Origin: Spirochaetota bacterium
Lineage (GTDB): Bacteria > Spirochaetota > UBA4802 > UBA5550
Direction: 5' to 3'
Assembly (NCBI GenBank): GCA_017999915.1
Contig: JAGNKX010000001.1
Coordinates: 1-64,000 of the forward strand
DNA length: 64,000 nucleotides
How positions within the stretch are numbered: position 1 is the stretch's first letter; each line of letters begins with the position of its first letter. This document shows positions 36,889 to 44,982 of this stretch, in pieces. Both the position numbers and the translations under genes were made by a program. The notes under the pieces were generated by a model. The model did not search any database. It was not told the DNA's origin and saw nothing but the letters and a program-made list of their open reading frames with translations.

Positions 36889-37668
36889 TCAATACTGATA
36901 AGTCACTGCACCCCCGTCCACCACGAGAACCTGGCCGGTGACGAAGGCCGACGCGTCGGATGCGAGATAGAGCGCCGCCCCTTTCACGTCATCGGTTTCA
37001 GCGATTCGCCCAAGGGCCGTGCGCTTCACGAGGGACCGTTCCAGAACGCCATTGTTTGCTTCCAGGGCCCCCTTGATCATGTCGGTCCTGGTGGCGCCCG
37101 GGGCAAGGACATTGACGCGGATCTTGTATTTCCCCAGCTCAAAGGCCAGGACCTGCGCCATGGCGTGTTCGCCCGCCTTGCTGACGGAATAGACTCCCAC
37201 TCCCTTGTTGGGCTTGAACGCGTTGGTGGAACCGACAAAGATGATGGAGCCACCGCCCTGGCCGATCATTATTTTGGCAACTTTTTTGCAGAGCAGATAG
37301 TAGCCCTTCAGATTCAGATTCATCACGGCGTCCCACGCCCATTCTTCAGTATCGATGATATCAGCGAACTGGGGGTTCGTCGCCGCGTTGCAGACCAGTA
37401 TGTCAATTCTCCCGAATTCCTTCATCGCCTTTTCGACAAGGAGATCCAGCTCTTCACTCTTGGCCGCATGGGCCGCGACGGGCAGGCAGGATACGCCCAG
37501 GGACCTGATATCCGCTGCCGCGGCATCGAGATCCGCCTGGGTCCGGCCTGAAATGACCACATTGGCGCCCGCTTCCGCAAAGCTCAATGCGATGGCCTTG
37601 CCGATCCCCCTCGATCCTCCGGTGATCAAAGCCGTCTTGTCGTTGAGATGAAATGCGTCGAATATCAT
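36889..37668 (-). CDS. SDR-family oxidoreductase (3-oxoacyl reductase / 3-hydroxyacyl-CoA dehydrogenase type)
   Basis: The 259-residue classical short-chain dehydrogenase has a CAGGAG site upstream. The cofactor motif is TGGSRGIG (16-23), with ISGRTQ after the second strand, which suggests NADP(H). NAATNP stands where NNAG is usual. The catalytic Ser lies in IIFVGSTNAF, with YSVSKAG holding Tyr and Lys. The C-terminal FVTGQVLVVDGG is typical. Its closest counterpart in the window is the SDR at 62526, which shares NAATNPG and the same length. It probably reduces or oxidises a 3-oxo/3-hydroxyacyl group. Confidence 0.88.
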   Translation of the reverse strand: MIFDAFHLNDKTALITGGSRGIGKAIALSFAEAGANVVISGRTQADLDAAAADIRSLGVSCLPVAAHAAKSEELDLLVEKAMKEFGRIDILVCNAATNPQFADIIDTEEWAWDAVMNLNLKGYYLLCKKVAKIMIGQGGGSIIFVGSTNAFKPNKGVGVYSVSKAGEHAMAQVLAFELGKYKIRVNVLAPGATRTDMIKGALEANNGVLERSLVKRTALGRIAETDDVKGAALYLASDASAFVTGQVLVVDGGAVTYQY

Positions 37669-37713
37669 GGTCAGCTCCTGTCATCGAAATACAGCGTTGA
37701 GCGGTCACGCCAT

Positions 37714-38298
37714 CTAATCCACCAGCATGAGACAATAGTCATTATGGGTATCCGCTTTTTCCCTCAGCGTAGCGATGAAAAAACCGTTGTTTCGCGCCGT
37801 CTGGAACACATCGATGCCGCAGGCCTCCATGGCGGGCCTGGTGCGTCCCGGATGAACACAGGGAGCGCCCGTCACTAATCCGCATTTAGCGCACTGGATG
37901 CAGGGGCCGGACAGAAACACAAAGGCCTTGTAGTAGCCGTCCTTGAACAGAGTCCCTTCCAGGTCGACCAGCATCTCCATGAGCTTCCTGTAGCGGCTGC
38001 CCCGCTCCGGCGTTTTAGGGGCTTCGATGTGAAAGAGAATAGCCCGTCGGTACGCATCCACCATGGCCCGCGTCATGTCATGGGTGGGTGTATGGGGCGG
38101 GCAGCAGTATCCCTTCCCGTACAGGGGGCACCCGAACTGGCACTTCATGCGGACCCAGGGCGCTGTCACAACGCTGCCCGGAGAGATGACAACGGCATCA
38201 TCAACCCCCGCGTCGAGGGCCATACGGCAATATTTTTCAAGATCCTTGTCTGATTTCTTCATACACTTATCCGTCCATGACTTGCAATCCGCCCTCAC
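37714..38298 (-). CDS. DUF2284 metal-binding protein
   Basis: The 194-residue product starts at GTG 38298, which overlaps the stop codon of the upstream DUF1295 gene by 4 nt (GTGA); an internal ATG at 38262 is also possible. It has two cysteine groups: CQFGCPLYGKGYCCPP near 50-65 and CIQCAKCGLVTGAPCVHP near 135-150. Together they can bind an iron-sulfur cluster or zinc. The family is common in anaerobes and has no agreed function. Translational coupling to a membrane methyltransferase/reductase-like gene is the only context clue. Confidence 0.85.
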   Translation of the reverse strand: MRADCKSWTDKCMKKSDKDLEKYCRMALDAGVDDAVVISPGSVVTAPWVRMKCQFGCPLYGKGYCCPPHTPTHDMTRAMVDAYRRAILFHIEAPKTPERGSRYRKLMEMLVDLEGTLFKDGYYKAFVFLSGPCIQCAKCGLVTGAPCVHPGRTRPAMEACGIDVFQTARNNGFFIATLREKADTHNDYCLMLVD

Positions 38299-39164
38299 TT
38301 CCCCTTCCGGGGGAGCCAGGGGAAGAACATGCTCGTACGATTTTTATATTCCTCAAAACCGGGGAAGCCGCTGATCAGCTTCTCCGCCAGCGGCACGCCG
38401 GACACATAGAGGAGCAGGAAGGTGATAAGCATCGGACCGAAAAAGGTCACCCATCCCCCCTCGAATCCGGCGGCGATCAGGTATATGCCCCACCACTGCG
38501 TTGCCTCCCCGAAGTAGTTGGGGTGCCTTGAATATTTCCAGAGCCCTCCGGTCATGATGCGCCCGCGGTTCTCGCTCTTTGCCAGAAAGCTTTTCAGCTG
38601 CTGGTCAGCAACGACCTCGAAAAGGAAACCTATGATCCACAGGGCAACGCCGACCTGCCAAAGGGGAAACACGCCTGTTTGATCCATCGAGTGTATGAAC
38701 ACAATCGGCGCCGCGATGATCCAGGCGAGCACTCCCTGGACAAGATAAATGCGGACATAGCTCATTAAAAGCGCATGCTTCTTCATTTGCAACTGCTCCC
38801 GCATCTGGCGATACCGAGGGTCCTCCTCTTTTCCCACTGTCCTGGAGAGAATGTGCAAAAACAGCCGCAGGCCCCAGATCGTGACCAGGGCAAGGGTAAT
38901 CCATTGGGCGATGCCATGGGCCGGCTGCATCCAGAAGGTGACGTGGGCCACGATGATGAAACTCAAGCCCCAGGCCGTATCGATCACCGTATGATTTTTT
39001 TTAATCACCCCGATTAGAAAGAATGCATGGATGGAGATCATAACGCCCAGCAGAGCCGCGCCGGCATTTGGAAGGAGGCCATATATGTGGAGGACAGTCA
39101 GATAGAATATGAGTGAAAACAGTAATAAAAAAACATATAATTTAAGAGCCTGCTTGTATTTCAT
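38295..39164 (-). CDS. DUF1295 membrane protein (steroid 5-alpha-reductase/ICMT-like fold)
   Basis: The 289-residue product has about seven membrane helices. The signature is at the C-terminal end: GGLWKYSRHPNYFGEATQWWGIYL (about 215-240) and a final FEEYKNRTSMFFPWLP. Members share a fold with steroid 5-alpha-reductases and isoprenylcysteine methyltransferases. They reduce double bonds of lipids or methylate them, with NADPH or S-adenosylmethionine. Within an acyl-CoA cluster a lipid reductase role is attractive but unproven. It overlaps the DUF2284 gene by 4 nt. Confidence 0.85.
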   Translation of the reverse strand: MKYKQALKLYVFLLLFSLIFYLTVLHIYGLLPNAGAALLGVMISIHAFFLIGVIKKNHTVIDTAWGLSFIIVAHVTFWMQPAHGIAQWITLALVTIWGLRLFLHILSRTVGKEEDPRYRQMREQLQMKKHALLMSYVRIYLVQGVLAWIIAAPIVFIHSMDQTGVFPLWQVGVALWIIGFLFEVVADQQLKSFLAKSENRGRIMTGGLWKYSRHPNYFGEATQWWGIYLIAAGFEGGWVTFFGPMLITFLLLYVSGVPLAEKLISGFPGFEEYKNRTSMFFPWLPRKGK

Positions 39165-39212
39165 TGCGCTGCCTCTTCCGGGTGCTGTTCTTAAAATATT
39201 TTCATGATTCTT

Positions 39213-40466
39213 TCAGTTGTCCTTCTGCAGTATCATAACCGAACAGGCCGCTTCCTCAGTCCCGATCACTCCTCCCCCGTTTTCCTGCAGGGCGAATTCG
39301 GCATTTTTCACCTGTCTCTGTCCCGCCTCGCCGCGCAGCTGCGTGACAAGCTCATAGACCATGGATATGCCGGTGGCGCCCACGGGGTGTCCCTTGGATA
39401 CAAGGCCGCCGCTGGTGTTGACAGGCGTTGTTCCCTCGAGGGTGGTGCCCCCCGACTCCACGAAGCGTCCGCCTTTCCCCATCTCGCAAAATCCCATCAT
39501 TTCCGACTGGTAAATTACGCCAAAGGATGTAGCGTCATGAACTTCCGCCAGATCGATATCGGCGGGTTTGATCCCGGCCATCTCATAGGCCTTTTTCCCG
39601 GCTATATGGCAGAGACTGGGCTCGTCAAAGGACTTGTACTTTCCGCTGGTGAAGGTGCTGGCCTTCAGTTTCACCGCCCGGCCCCGAACGACCGGAGGCA
39701 GGTTTTTCAAATAGCTTTCAGAGCATAACAGCACCGCCGCCGCCCCGTCACCGATGGGCGAACACATGGCCCTCGTCAGCGGATACGACACCAGGCGATC
39801 CTCCAGCACCTGGTCCACGGTCATTTCAATTTTTATCTGGGCCTTCTGGTTCATCGTCCCGTATTTGTGGGTAATGGAGGACGCGCAGGCGATCTGGCGC
39901 TGGGTCGTGCCGTTTTTCTTCATATGATACAGGGCCTGCATGCCGTAGGTATCCATGAAAAAGCTGCGATTGGCGCCGGTCTCAAATTCCCTGCCCACTA
40001 AATGGGCCATTTCTTTGTAATTATCAACCGTCTCATCCCTGTTCAGGCAGTCGGCTCCCTGCTCGAAAATGGCAAGGCTCCGGGCCGGGTCATCGGGAAT
40101 AAAGAGCTTTTCGACGCCGAGGGCCAGGACCAGGTCGCTCTCCCCGCTCAGGATATCCTTCCAGGCGCAATGAATGGCCATGGAACCGGTGGCGCAGGCC
40201 CCTTCCACATTTATGATGGGGACCCGCTCCGGGAAGAGCTTTTCCCTCACGAGGGGGACAAAGCAGACCTGCCCGCGGATGCTTCCCTGGCCGAACACGT
40301 TCATGGCGGCATTTCCGAAATAGACGAATTGTATCTCGTCTCCATTGGTCATCCCGGCATCCTCCAGGACCCCGACATAGGCGTCCCGGGTCAGATCGCG
40401 GAATGTCTTGTCCGGATACTTCTTGAACTCGTTCGAATACGCACCGATAATATAAACGTCTTTCAT
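39213..40466 (-). CDS. Thiolase, SCP-x-like acetyl-CoA acetyltransferase
   Basis: The 417-residue product has nucleophile Cys91 in NVEGACATGSMAI, and the second site has AEVHDATSFGV with His. The C-terminal GHPVGATG motif is followed by QENGGGVIGTEEAACSVMIL. The absence of the NEAFA motif and the presence of EVHDA mark the SCP-x/thiolase-like branch that acts on branched or sterol-type acyl-CoA. All catalytic residues are present, unlike in the gene at 58098. Three further thiolase-fold genes lie in the cluster, which suggests different chain lengths or structures are handled. Confidence 0.88.
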   Translation of the reverse strand: MKDVYIIGAYSNEFKKYPDKTFRDLTRDAYVGVLEDAGMTNGDEIQFVYFGNAAMNVFGQGSIRGQVCFVPLVREKLFPERVPIINVEGACATGSMAIHCAWKDILSGESDLVLALGVEKLFIPDDPARSLAIFEQGADCLNRDETVDNYKEMAHLVGREFETGANRSFFMDTYGMQALYHMKKNGTTQRQIACASSITHKYGTMNQKAQIKIEMTVDQVLEDRLVSYPLTRAMCSPIGDGAAAVLLCSESYLKNLPPVVRGRAVKLKASTFTSGKYKSFDEPSLCHIAGKKAYEMAGIKPADIDLAEVHDATSFGVIYQSEMMGFCEMGKGGRFVESGGTTLEGTTPVNTSGGLVSKGHPVGATGISMVYELVTQLRGEAGQRQVKNAEFALQENGGGVIGTEEAACSVMILQKDN

Positions 40467-40546
40467 CTTTTTCTCCTCGTATCAACTCTGGTCAGGGAAA
40501 ACATCCGCTTTTATGAGCAAGCCCCTTGATTCATCTCCGGTCGTCC

Positions 40547-41731
40547 TTACAGCGCTTCTATGATCACCGAACGAGCGGGACCATTGCCCCCGCAGAGAGT
40601 CGCCAATCCCAGCGACACGCCCCTTCTTTTCATTTCATAGAGCAGTGTTATTGAAATTCTGCATCCCGTGGGACCGCCGGGATGGCCCAATGCTATGGCG
40701 CCGCCATTGACATTGGTGATCTCCCTGTTCAATCCCATCAGCTTTTCAACGGCCAGATACTGGGCGGCGAAGGCCTCATTGACCTCGATCAATCCGATGT
40801 CCGAAAGCTTGAGGCCGGTCTTTTTGAAGAGCTTTTCAGTGGCAGGCACGGGACCGTAGCCCATCAGCTCCGGCTCAACCGCGGCGACCGATCCCCCCAC
40901 TATCCGCGCCAGGGGCTTCAGTCCCAGCTCCTTGGCCTTGTCCGCGGACATCATGAGCATCGCCGACGCCCCATCATTCAACCCTGAGGCGTTGCCGGCC
41001 GTTATGGTGCCCCCCTCCTTGAAGGTCGGCGGCAGCTTGGCCAGGTCTTCCATGGTCAGGTTGAACTTCGGCCTTTCATCGACCTTGAATTCCGTGATCT
41101 TCCCGCCTTTTCCGGGGATCTTCACCGCAACGATTTCCTTCTCGAAATAACCCTGCTCGATGGCCTTCTGGGCGCACTGGTTGCTCCGCAGGGCGAATTC
41201 ATCCTGCTCCTGTCGGGAAATGTTATATTTCTCGGCCAGGTTCTCACCGGTCAGACCCATGATGAGGTTTCCGCCGCCCTTCATCCCCTCCCACAGGGAA
41301 TCGACCAGCTTGTCGTCCCTCAGTTTCGTGCCGGCCCGGTGGGTCCTCAGGATATAGGGGACCTGGGACATGCTGTCGGTGCCGCCGGCCAGGACCACAT
41401 CGTAGTTGCCGACCTGTATCTGCGCGGTGGCGATCGCCATGGCTTCCATTGAAGAGGGACAAACGCGATTCACGGTCATGCCCGGGACCTTGTAGGATAA
41501 CCCGGCCTTGAGCGCCGCGACCCGGGCCACATTGACTTCCCTGGTATCCTGGCAGGTTTGCCCCATGATGACATCATCGATCAGATCGGGATCGATGCCG
41601 GCCCGATCGATGCATTCTTTCAAGACAACCGCACCCATTTCGGCGCCGGTCATGTTTTTGAGCGATCCGAGGAACTCTCCGATGGGAGTTCTGCATGCCG
41701 AGACAATTACCACATCTTTTAATTCAGCCAT
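40547..41731 (-). CDS. Acetyl-CoA C-acetyltransferase (thiolase II type)
   Basis: The 394-residue product has nucleophile Cys91 in [12 protein letters not shown] (most relatives have CASGM here), [26 protein letters not shown] with the second-site His, and Cys in [10 protein letters not shown]. The enzyme condenses or cleaves acetoacetyl-CoA or 3-oxoacyl-CoA, the last step of beta-oxidation. The ribosome site AGGTGG is good. It lies 80 nt upstream of the SCP-x thiolase and 110 nt downstream of an acyl-CoA ligase. Confidence 0.9.
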   Translation of the reverse strand: MAELKDVVIVSACRTPIGEFLGSLKNMTGAEMGAVVLKECIDRAGIDPDLIDDVIMGQTCQDTREVNVARVAALKAGLSYKVPGMTVNRVCPSSMEAMAIATAQIQVGNYDVVLAGGTDSMSQVPYILRTHRAGTKLRDDKLVDSLWEGMKGGGNLIMGLTGENLAEKYNISRQEQDEFALRSNQCAQKAIEQGYFEKEIVAVKIPGKGGKITEFKVDERPKFNLTMEDLAKLPPTFKEGGTITAGNASGLNDGASAMLMMSADKAKELGLKPLARIVGGSVAAVEPELMGYGPVPATEKLFKKTGLKLSDIGLIEVNEAFAAQYLAVEKLMGLNREITNVNGGAIALGHPGGPTGCRISITLLYEMKRRGVSLGLATLCGGNGPARSVIIEAL

Positions 41732-41841
41732 GTTCTTTCCACCTTTCGTTGAATATTTAATTGAATCGTATCGATTCGTTTTTCCAGCTTCAGACTCAAC
41801 AATCGCCTTCCGAATAGACCATTTATGATACCTTCATGGCG

Positions 41842-43551
41842 TTATGATGCCATCATCTTGCGCAGCTCCTTTTTCAGTATTTTCCCCACTGCGGAAAGCG
41901 GAAGAGTGTCGTAGAAATCGATTCTTTTAGGCACCTTGTAAGGGGCCATTTTTTCCCTCAGGAATTCCATTATTTCCTCTTTGGTTTTCTCACTCTTCTC
42001 ATAGCCGGGTTTCAATACCACGGCGGAGGCGACGACTTCCGATCCGGGCCTGCTCGGGTCCGGCAGGCCGATGGTCGCAGCCATATCAACGGCGGGATGC
42101 TCCACGATTACATCGTCAACCTGGCGGGTGAACACCTTCAATCCGGACACGTTCACCATGTCCTTGAGCCGATCGACCACGAAGACGTAACCATCCTCAT
42201 CGATCGTGCATATGTCGCCGGTATGGATCCAGCCGTCCTTCAGAGTCTCTGCTGTTTCCTCGGGCTTGTTGAAGTAGCCTTTGGTAAAAACCTGGGGTCC
42301 CTTTATCAGGAGCTCGCCCGGTTCGCCTATGCCGACCGTTTCGCCCGTATGGGTATCGACGAGCTTGATCTCCGTATCGGAAATGGGTACCCCCACGGAG
42401 CTCGGCTTCTTTTTCCCAAACGTCGGATTGATGATCGTCAACGGACTTGTTTCAGTCATGCCGAGGCCCTCTGTCAGCTTGCCCTCTCCGACCACCTTTT
42501 CGAATTCCTTGATATTCTCAGGCGGGAACGGGGCTCCGCCGCTGAAGCAAAACCTGAGATTTGAAAAATCGAGGGCGCGAAATTTCTCTTTTTTCGCCAG
42601 CTCCATGTATACCGTTGGAACATTCACCATAATTATGGGTTTGTACTTTTTCAAGGCCGAGATAATGAACTCCTGGTCGCGGGGATTGGGTATGAGCACC
42701 TGGCTGTAAGCCCGCGAAAGACACAGGAGGCTGATGGCAAGCCCCGCTATATGAAAGAGGGGAAACGCCGAAAGAAAGATTTCCTCCCCCGCCTTGATAT
42801 CATTGTAATCCTTCAATCCCATCCATGTCCCGACCTGTGTCATTTCCGCCACGAGGTTGAACTGGGTCAGCACGGCGCCCTTGGGGCTCCCCGTCGTGCC
42901 GCCGGTGTACTGGATCAGAATCGGATCATCCAATTCTCTTTTTTCCAGGACCGGATCGTCCGGCATGGTCCCGATCAGATCTTTGAATGCGATCAAATCA
43001 ATGCCCGGCACCGGATTGACCGGAGCGGTCGGTATCTTCTTCAGTAGTTTCCCAAGTATTCTTTTTATCGAGGGCAAGAAATCGGCTATCTCGGTAACCA
43101 TCATCGTCGTAACCCCTGTTTTGGCTACGATCGACTCGAAATTCTTATAGAGAATATCCATGGTCAGCAGGGCCTTGACCTTCGCGTCATTGAGCTGGTA
43201 CTCGAGCTCCTTTGGTGAAACGATCGGACTCAAGCCGTTGAGCACGCACCCCGCCTTCTGTATCCCCAGATTGGCGATGTAGAACGCGGGAATATTGGGG
43301 AGACACACTCCCACGGTATCGCCCGGCTTCAAACCCTGCTTTTTGAGGTAATGGGCGAACTTATTGGAAAGGCTATCGATTTCTCTGAATGTTATCCGGG
43401 CACCCATGAAATAGAGGGCTGTTCTGTCCGGTGCGATTTTTACGGCATCCAGGAACTGCTCGATAAACGTCTTCTTCGGATATTCCAGCTTCGGAGGAAC
43501 ATGCTTGTCATAGAACTTTATCCACGGCTTTTCAGAATAAATATTCGACAT
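41842..43551 (-). CDS. fadD: Long-chain fatty acid-CoA ligase (AMP-binding)
   Basis: The 569-residue member of the ANL superfamily has the P-loop YTGGTTGSPKGA (about 215-226), EGLGMTETSPL as the A5 motif, GWIHTGDICTIDEDGY (A7), RLKDMVNVSGLKVF (A8) and the A10 lysine in LSAVGKILKKEL close to the C-terminus. It activates free fatty acids through an acyl-adenylate to acyl-CoA, the entry step of beta-oxidation. It is one of three acyl-CoA ligase genes in the window (also 51552 and the partial gene at 63516) and the one most like FadD in length and motifs. Confidence 0.9.
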   Translation of the reverse strand: MSNIYSEKPWIKFYDKHVPPKLEYPKKTFIEQFLDAVKIAPDRTALYFMGARITFREIDSLSNKFAHYLKKQGLKPGDTVGVCLPNIPAFYIANLGIQKAGCVLNGLSPIVSPKELEYQLNDAKVKALLTMDILYKNFESIVAKTGVTTMMVTEIADFLPSIKRILGKLLKKIPTAPVNPVPGIDLIAFKDLIGTMPDDPVLEKRELDDPILIQYTGGTTGSPKGAVLTQFNLVAEMTQVGTWMGLKDYNDIKAGEEIFLSAFPLFHIAGLAISLLCLSRAYSQVLIPNPRDQEFIISALKKYKPIIMVNVPTVYMELAKKEKFRALDFSNLRFCFSGGAPFPPENIKEFEKVVGEGKLTEGLGMTETSPLTIINPTFGKKKPSSVGVPISDTEIKLVDTHTGETVGIGEPGELLIKGPQVFTKGYFNKPEETAETLKDGWIHTGDICTIDEDGYVFVVDRLKDMVNVSGLKVFTRQVDDVIVEHPAVDMAATIGLPDPSRPGSEVVASAVVLKPGYEKSEKTKEEIMEFLREKMAPYKVPKRIDFYDTLPLSAVGKILKKELRKMMAS

Positions 43552-43694
43552 ATTTTACCCCCCTGTTAATAAATAGTGTTGTATCGGCAGATCGCATTCT
43601 CTAAACACCGGTCCCAATCGCGCCGAGACTCCCATTCCATCACCTATAAACCTAAAAACAAGGCAATTCATACAACATTTTCCGAGAACACCAT

Positions 43695-43724
43695 GGAGAG
43701 GCCGCCATTTCTGGCAGCCTCTCC
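43695..43724 (-). terminator. Hairpin downstream of the FadA-like thiolase gene
   Basis: GGAGAGGC and a following GCC pair with GGC and GCCTCTCC across a 6-nt loop, with one mismatch. It starts 17 nt after the thiolase stop codon on the minus strand. There is no T-run, so it may be an attenuator or a transcript-end stabiliser. Confidence 0.45.
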
Positions 43725-43741
43725 GGCTAACAATATCTTTA

Positions 43742-44947
43742 TTAGCAAAGCTCGAATATCGCCGCCGCTCCCATTCCACCGGCCATGCACATCGACTCAA
43801 TGGCATACCTGACCTTGCGGGCCTTCATCTCGGTCATCAGCTGGGCGCACAGCTTGGCGCCGGTGCAGCCGAGGGGATGGCCCAGGGCGATGGCGCCGCC
43901 GTTGACATTGAAGATACGGCTTTCGCTGTCGGAGGCCCAGATCGATTTGTCATCGTAGATCCCGAGCTGCTGCATGCAGTAGACGCACTGCGACGCGAAG
44001 GCCTCATTGACCTCGAACAATCCGAAATCCTCGAGCTTCATGCCCGAAACCTTGAGGACCTTGGGGATGGCGTAGGCCGGGCCCACGCCCATCTCGTCGG
44101 CGCGGCAGCCTGCGGTCACATAGCACTTCACCTTGGCGATCGGCGTCAGGTTAAGACGCTTAAGGGCGTCCTCGCTGCATAGCAGGACAGCCGCTGCGCC
44201 GTCCGTCGTCTGCGAGGAATTGCCCGCGGTCACGGTGCCCAGGGGGCTGAAGGCCGGCTTCAACTTCCCGAGGGCTTCCAGGGAAGTCTCCCGTACTCCG
44301 TCATCCAGGGTTTGCACGAATGTTTCCTTCGTCCACAGGCCGTCCTTTTCCACGTAACGATCGGCGGGGGTGGGTACGATCTCCTTGTATTTACCGGCCT
44401 TCTGCGCGGCTACCGCCTTGGCGAATGAATAATATGCGAACTCGTCCTGCTGCTGGCGGGTGACCTTGTACCGCTTGGCCACATTCTCGGCCGTCATGCC
44501 CATGTTGATGTAGACATCGGGGTTTTCCTGGGCCCACCCCGGGTGCGGACGGGGCAGCGCGCCGCCCATGGGTACGATCGTCATGGATTCGACGCCGGCG
44601 CCGATGGCGACCTCGCACCAGCCGGCCATGATGCGCGCGGCCTGTGTCGTCAGGGCCTCAAGACCTCCGGCGCAGAAACGGTTTACGGTCGCGCCGGTGG
44701 TCGAATCCGGGAATTTTGCCATCTGGGCGGCGATGCGGCCGATATTCAATCCCTGCTCCGCCTCCGGAAAGGCGCAGCCGCACAGCACGTCCTCAACCTC
44801 GCCCTTGTCTATATTGACCTGCTCGACCACGGCGCTCAGAACGGTTTTCAGGAGATCGTCCGGCCTTGTCTGGGCCAGGGCGCCCTTGTTTCTTCTGCAA
44901 CCGGGAGTTCTCACGGCATTAACTATGTATGCTTCTCTCATTGTCAT
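43742..44947 (-). CDS. fadA: Acetyl-CoA acyltransferase (3-ketoacyl-CoA thiolase, FadA/FadI type)
   Basis: The 401-residue product has Cys92 in [39 protein letters not shown] and the second Cys in ESMCMAGGMGAAAIFEL. These are the complete thiolase I motifs. It lies 35 nt downstream of the large hydroxyacyl-CoA dehydrogenase/enoyl-CoA hydratase gene, the standard partner in a FadBA or FadNA pair. It cleaves 3-oxoacyl-CoA to acetyl-CoA and a shortened acyl-CoA. Confidence 0.92.
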   Translation of the reverse strand: MTMREAYIVNAVRTPGCRRNKGALAQTRPDDLLKTVLSAVVEQVNIDKGEVEDVLCGCAFPEAEQGLNIGRIAAQMAKFPDSTTGATVNRFCAGGLEALTTQAARIMAGWCEVAIGAGVESMTIVPMGGALPRPHPGWAQENPDVYINMGMTAENVAKRYKVTRQQQDEFAYYSFAKAVAAQKAGKYKEIVPTPADRYVEKDGLWTKETFVQTLDDGVRETSLEALGKLKPAFSPLGTVTAGNSSQTTDGAAAVLLCSEDALKRLNLTPIAKVKCYVTAGCRADEMGVGPAYAIPKVLKVSGMKLEDFGLFEVNEAFASQCVYCMQQLGIYDDKSIWASDSESRIFNVNGGAIALGHPLGCTGAKLCAQLMTEMKARKVRYAIESMCMAGGMGAAAIFELC

Positions 44948-44982
44948 TTTCCTCCTCTTCTATTCGTTTATGTAACGGCGCC

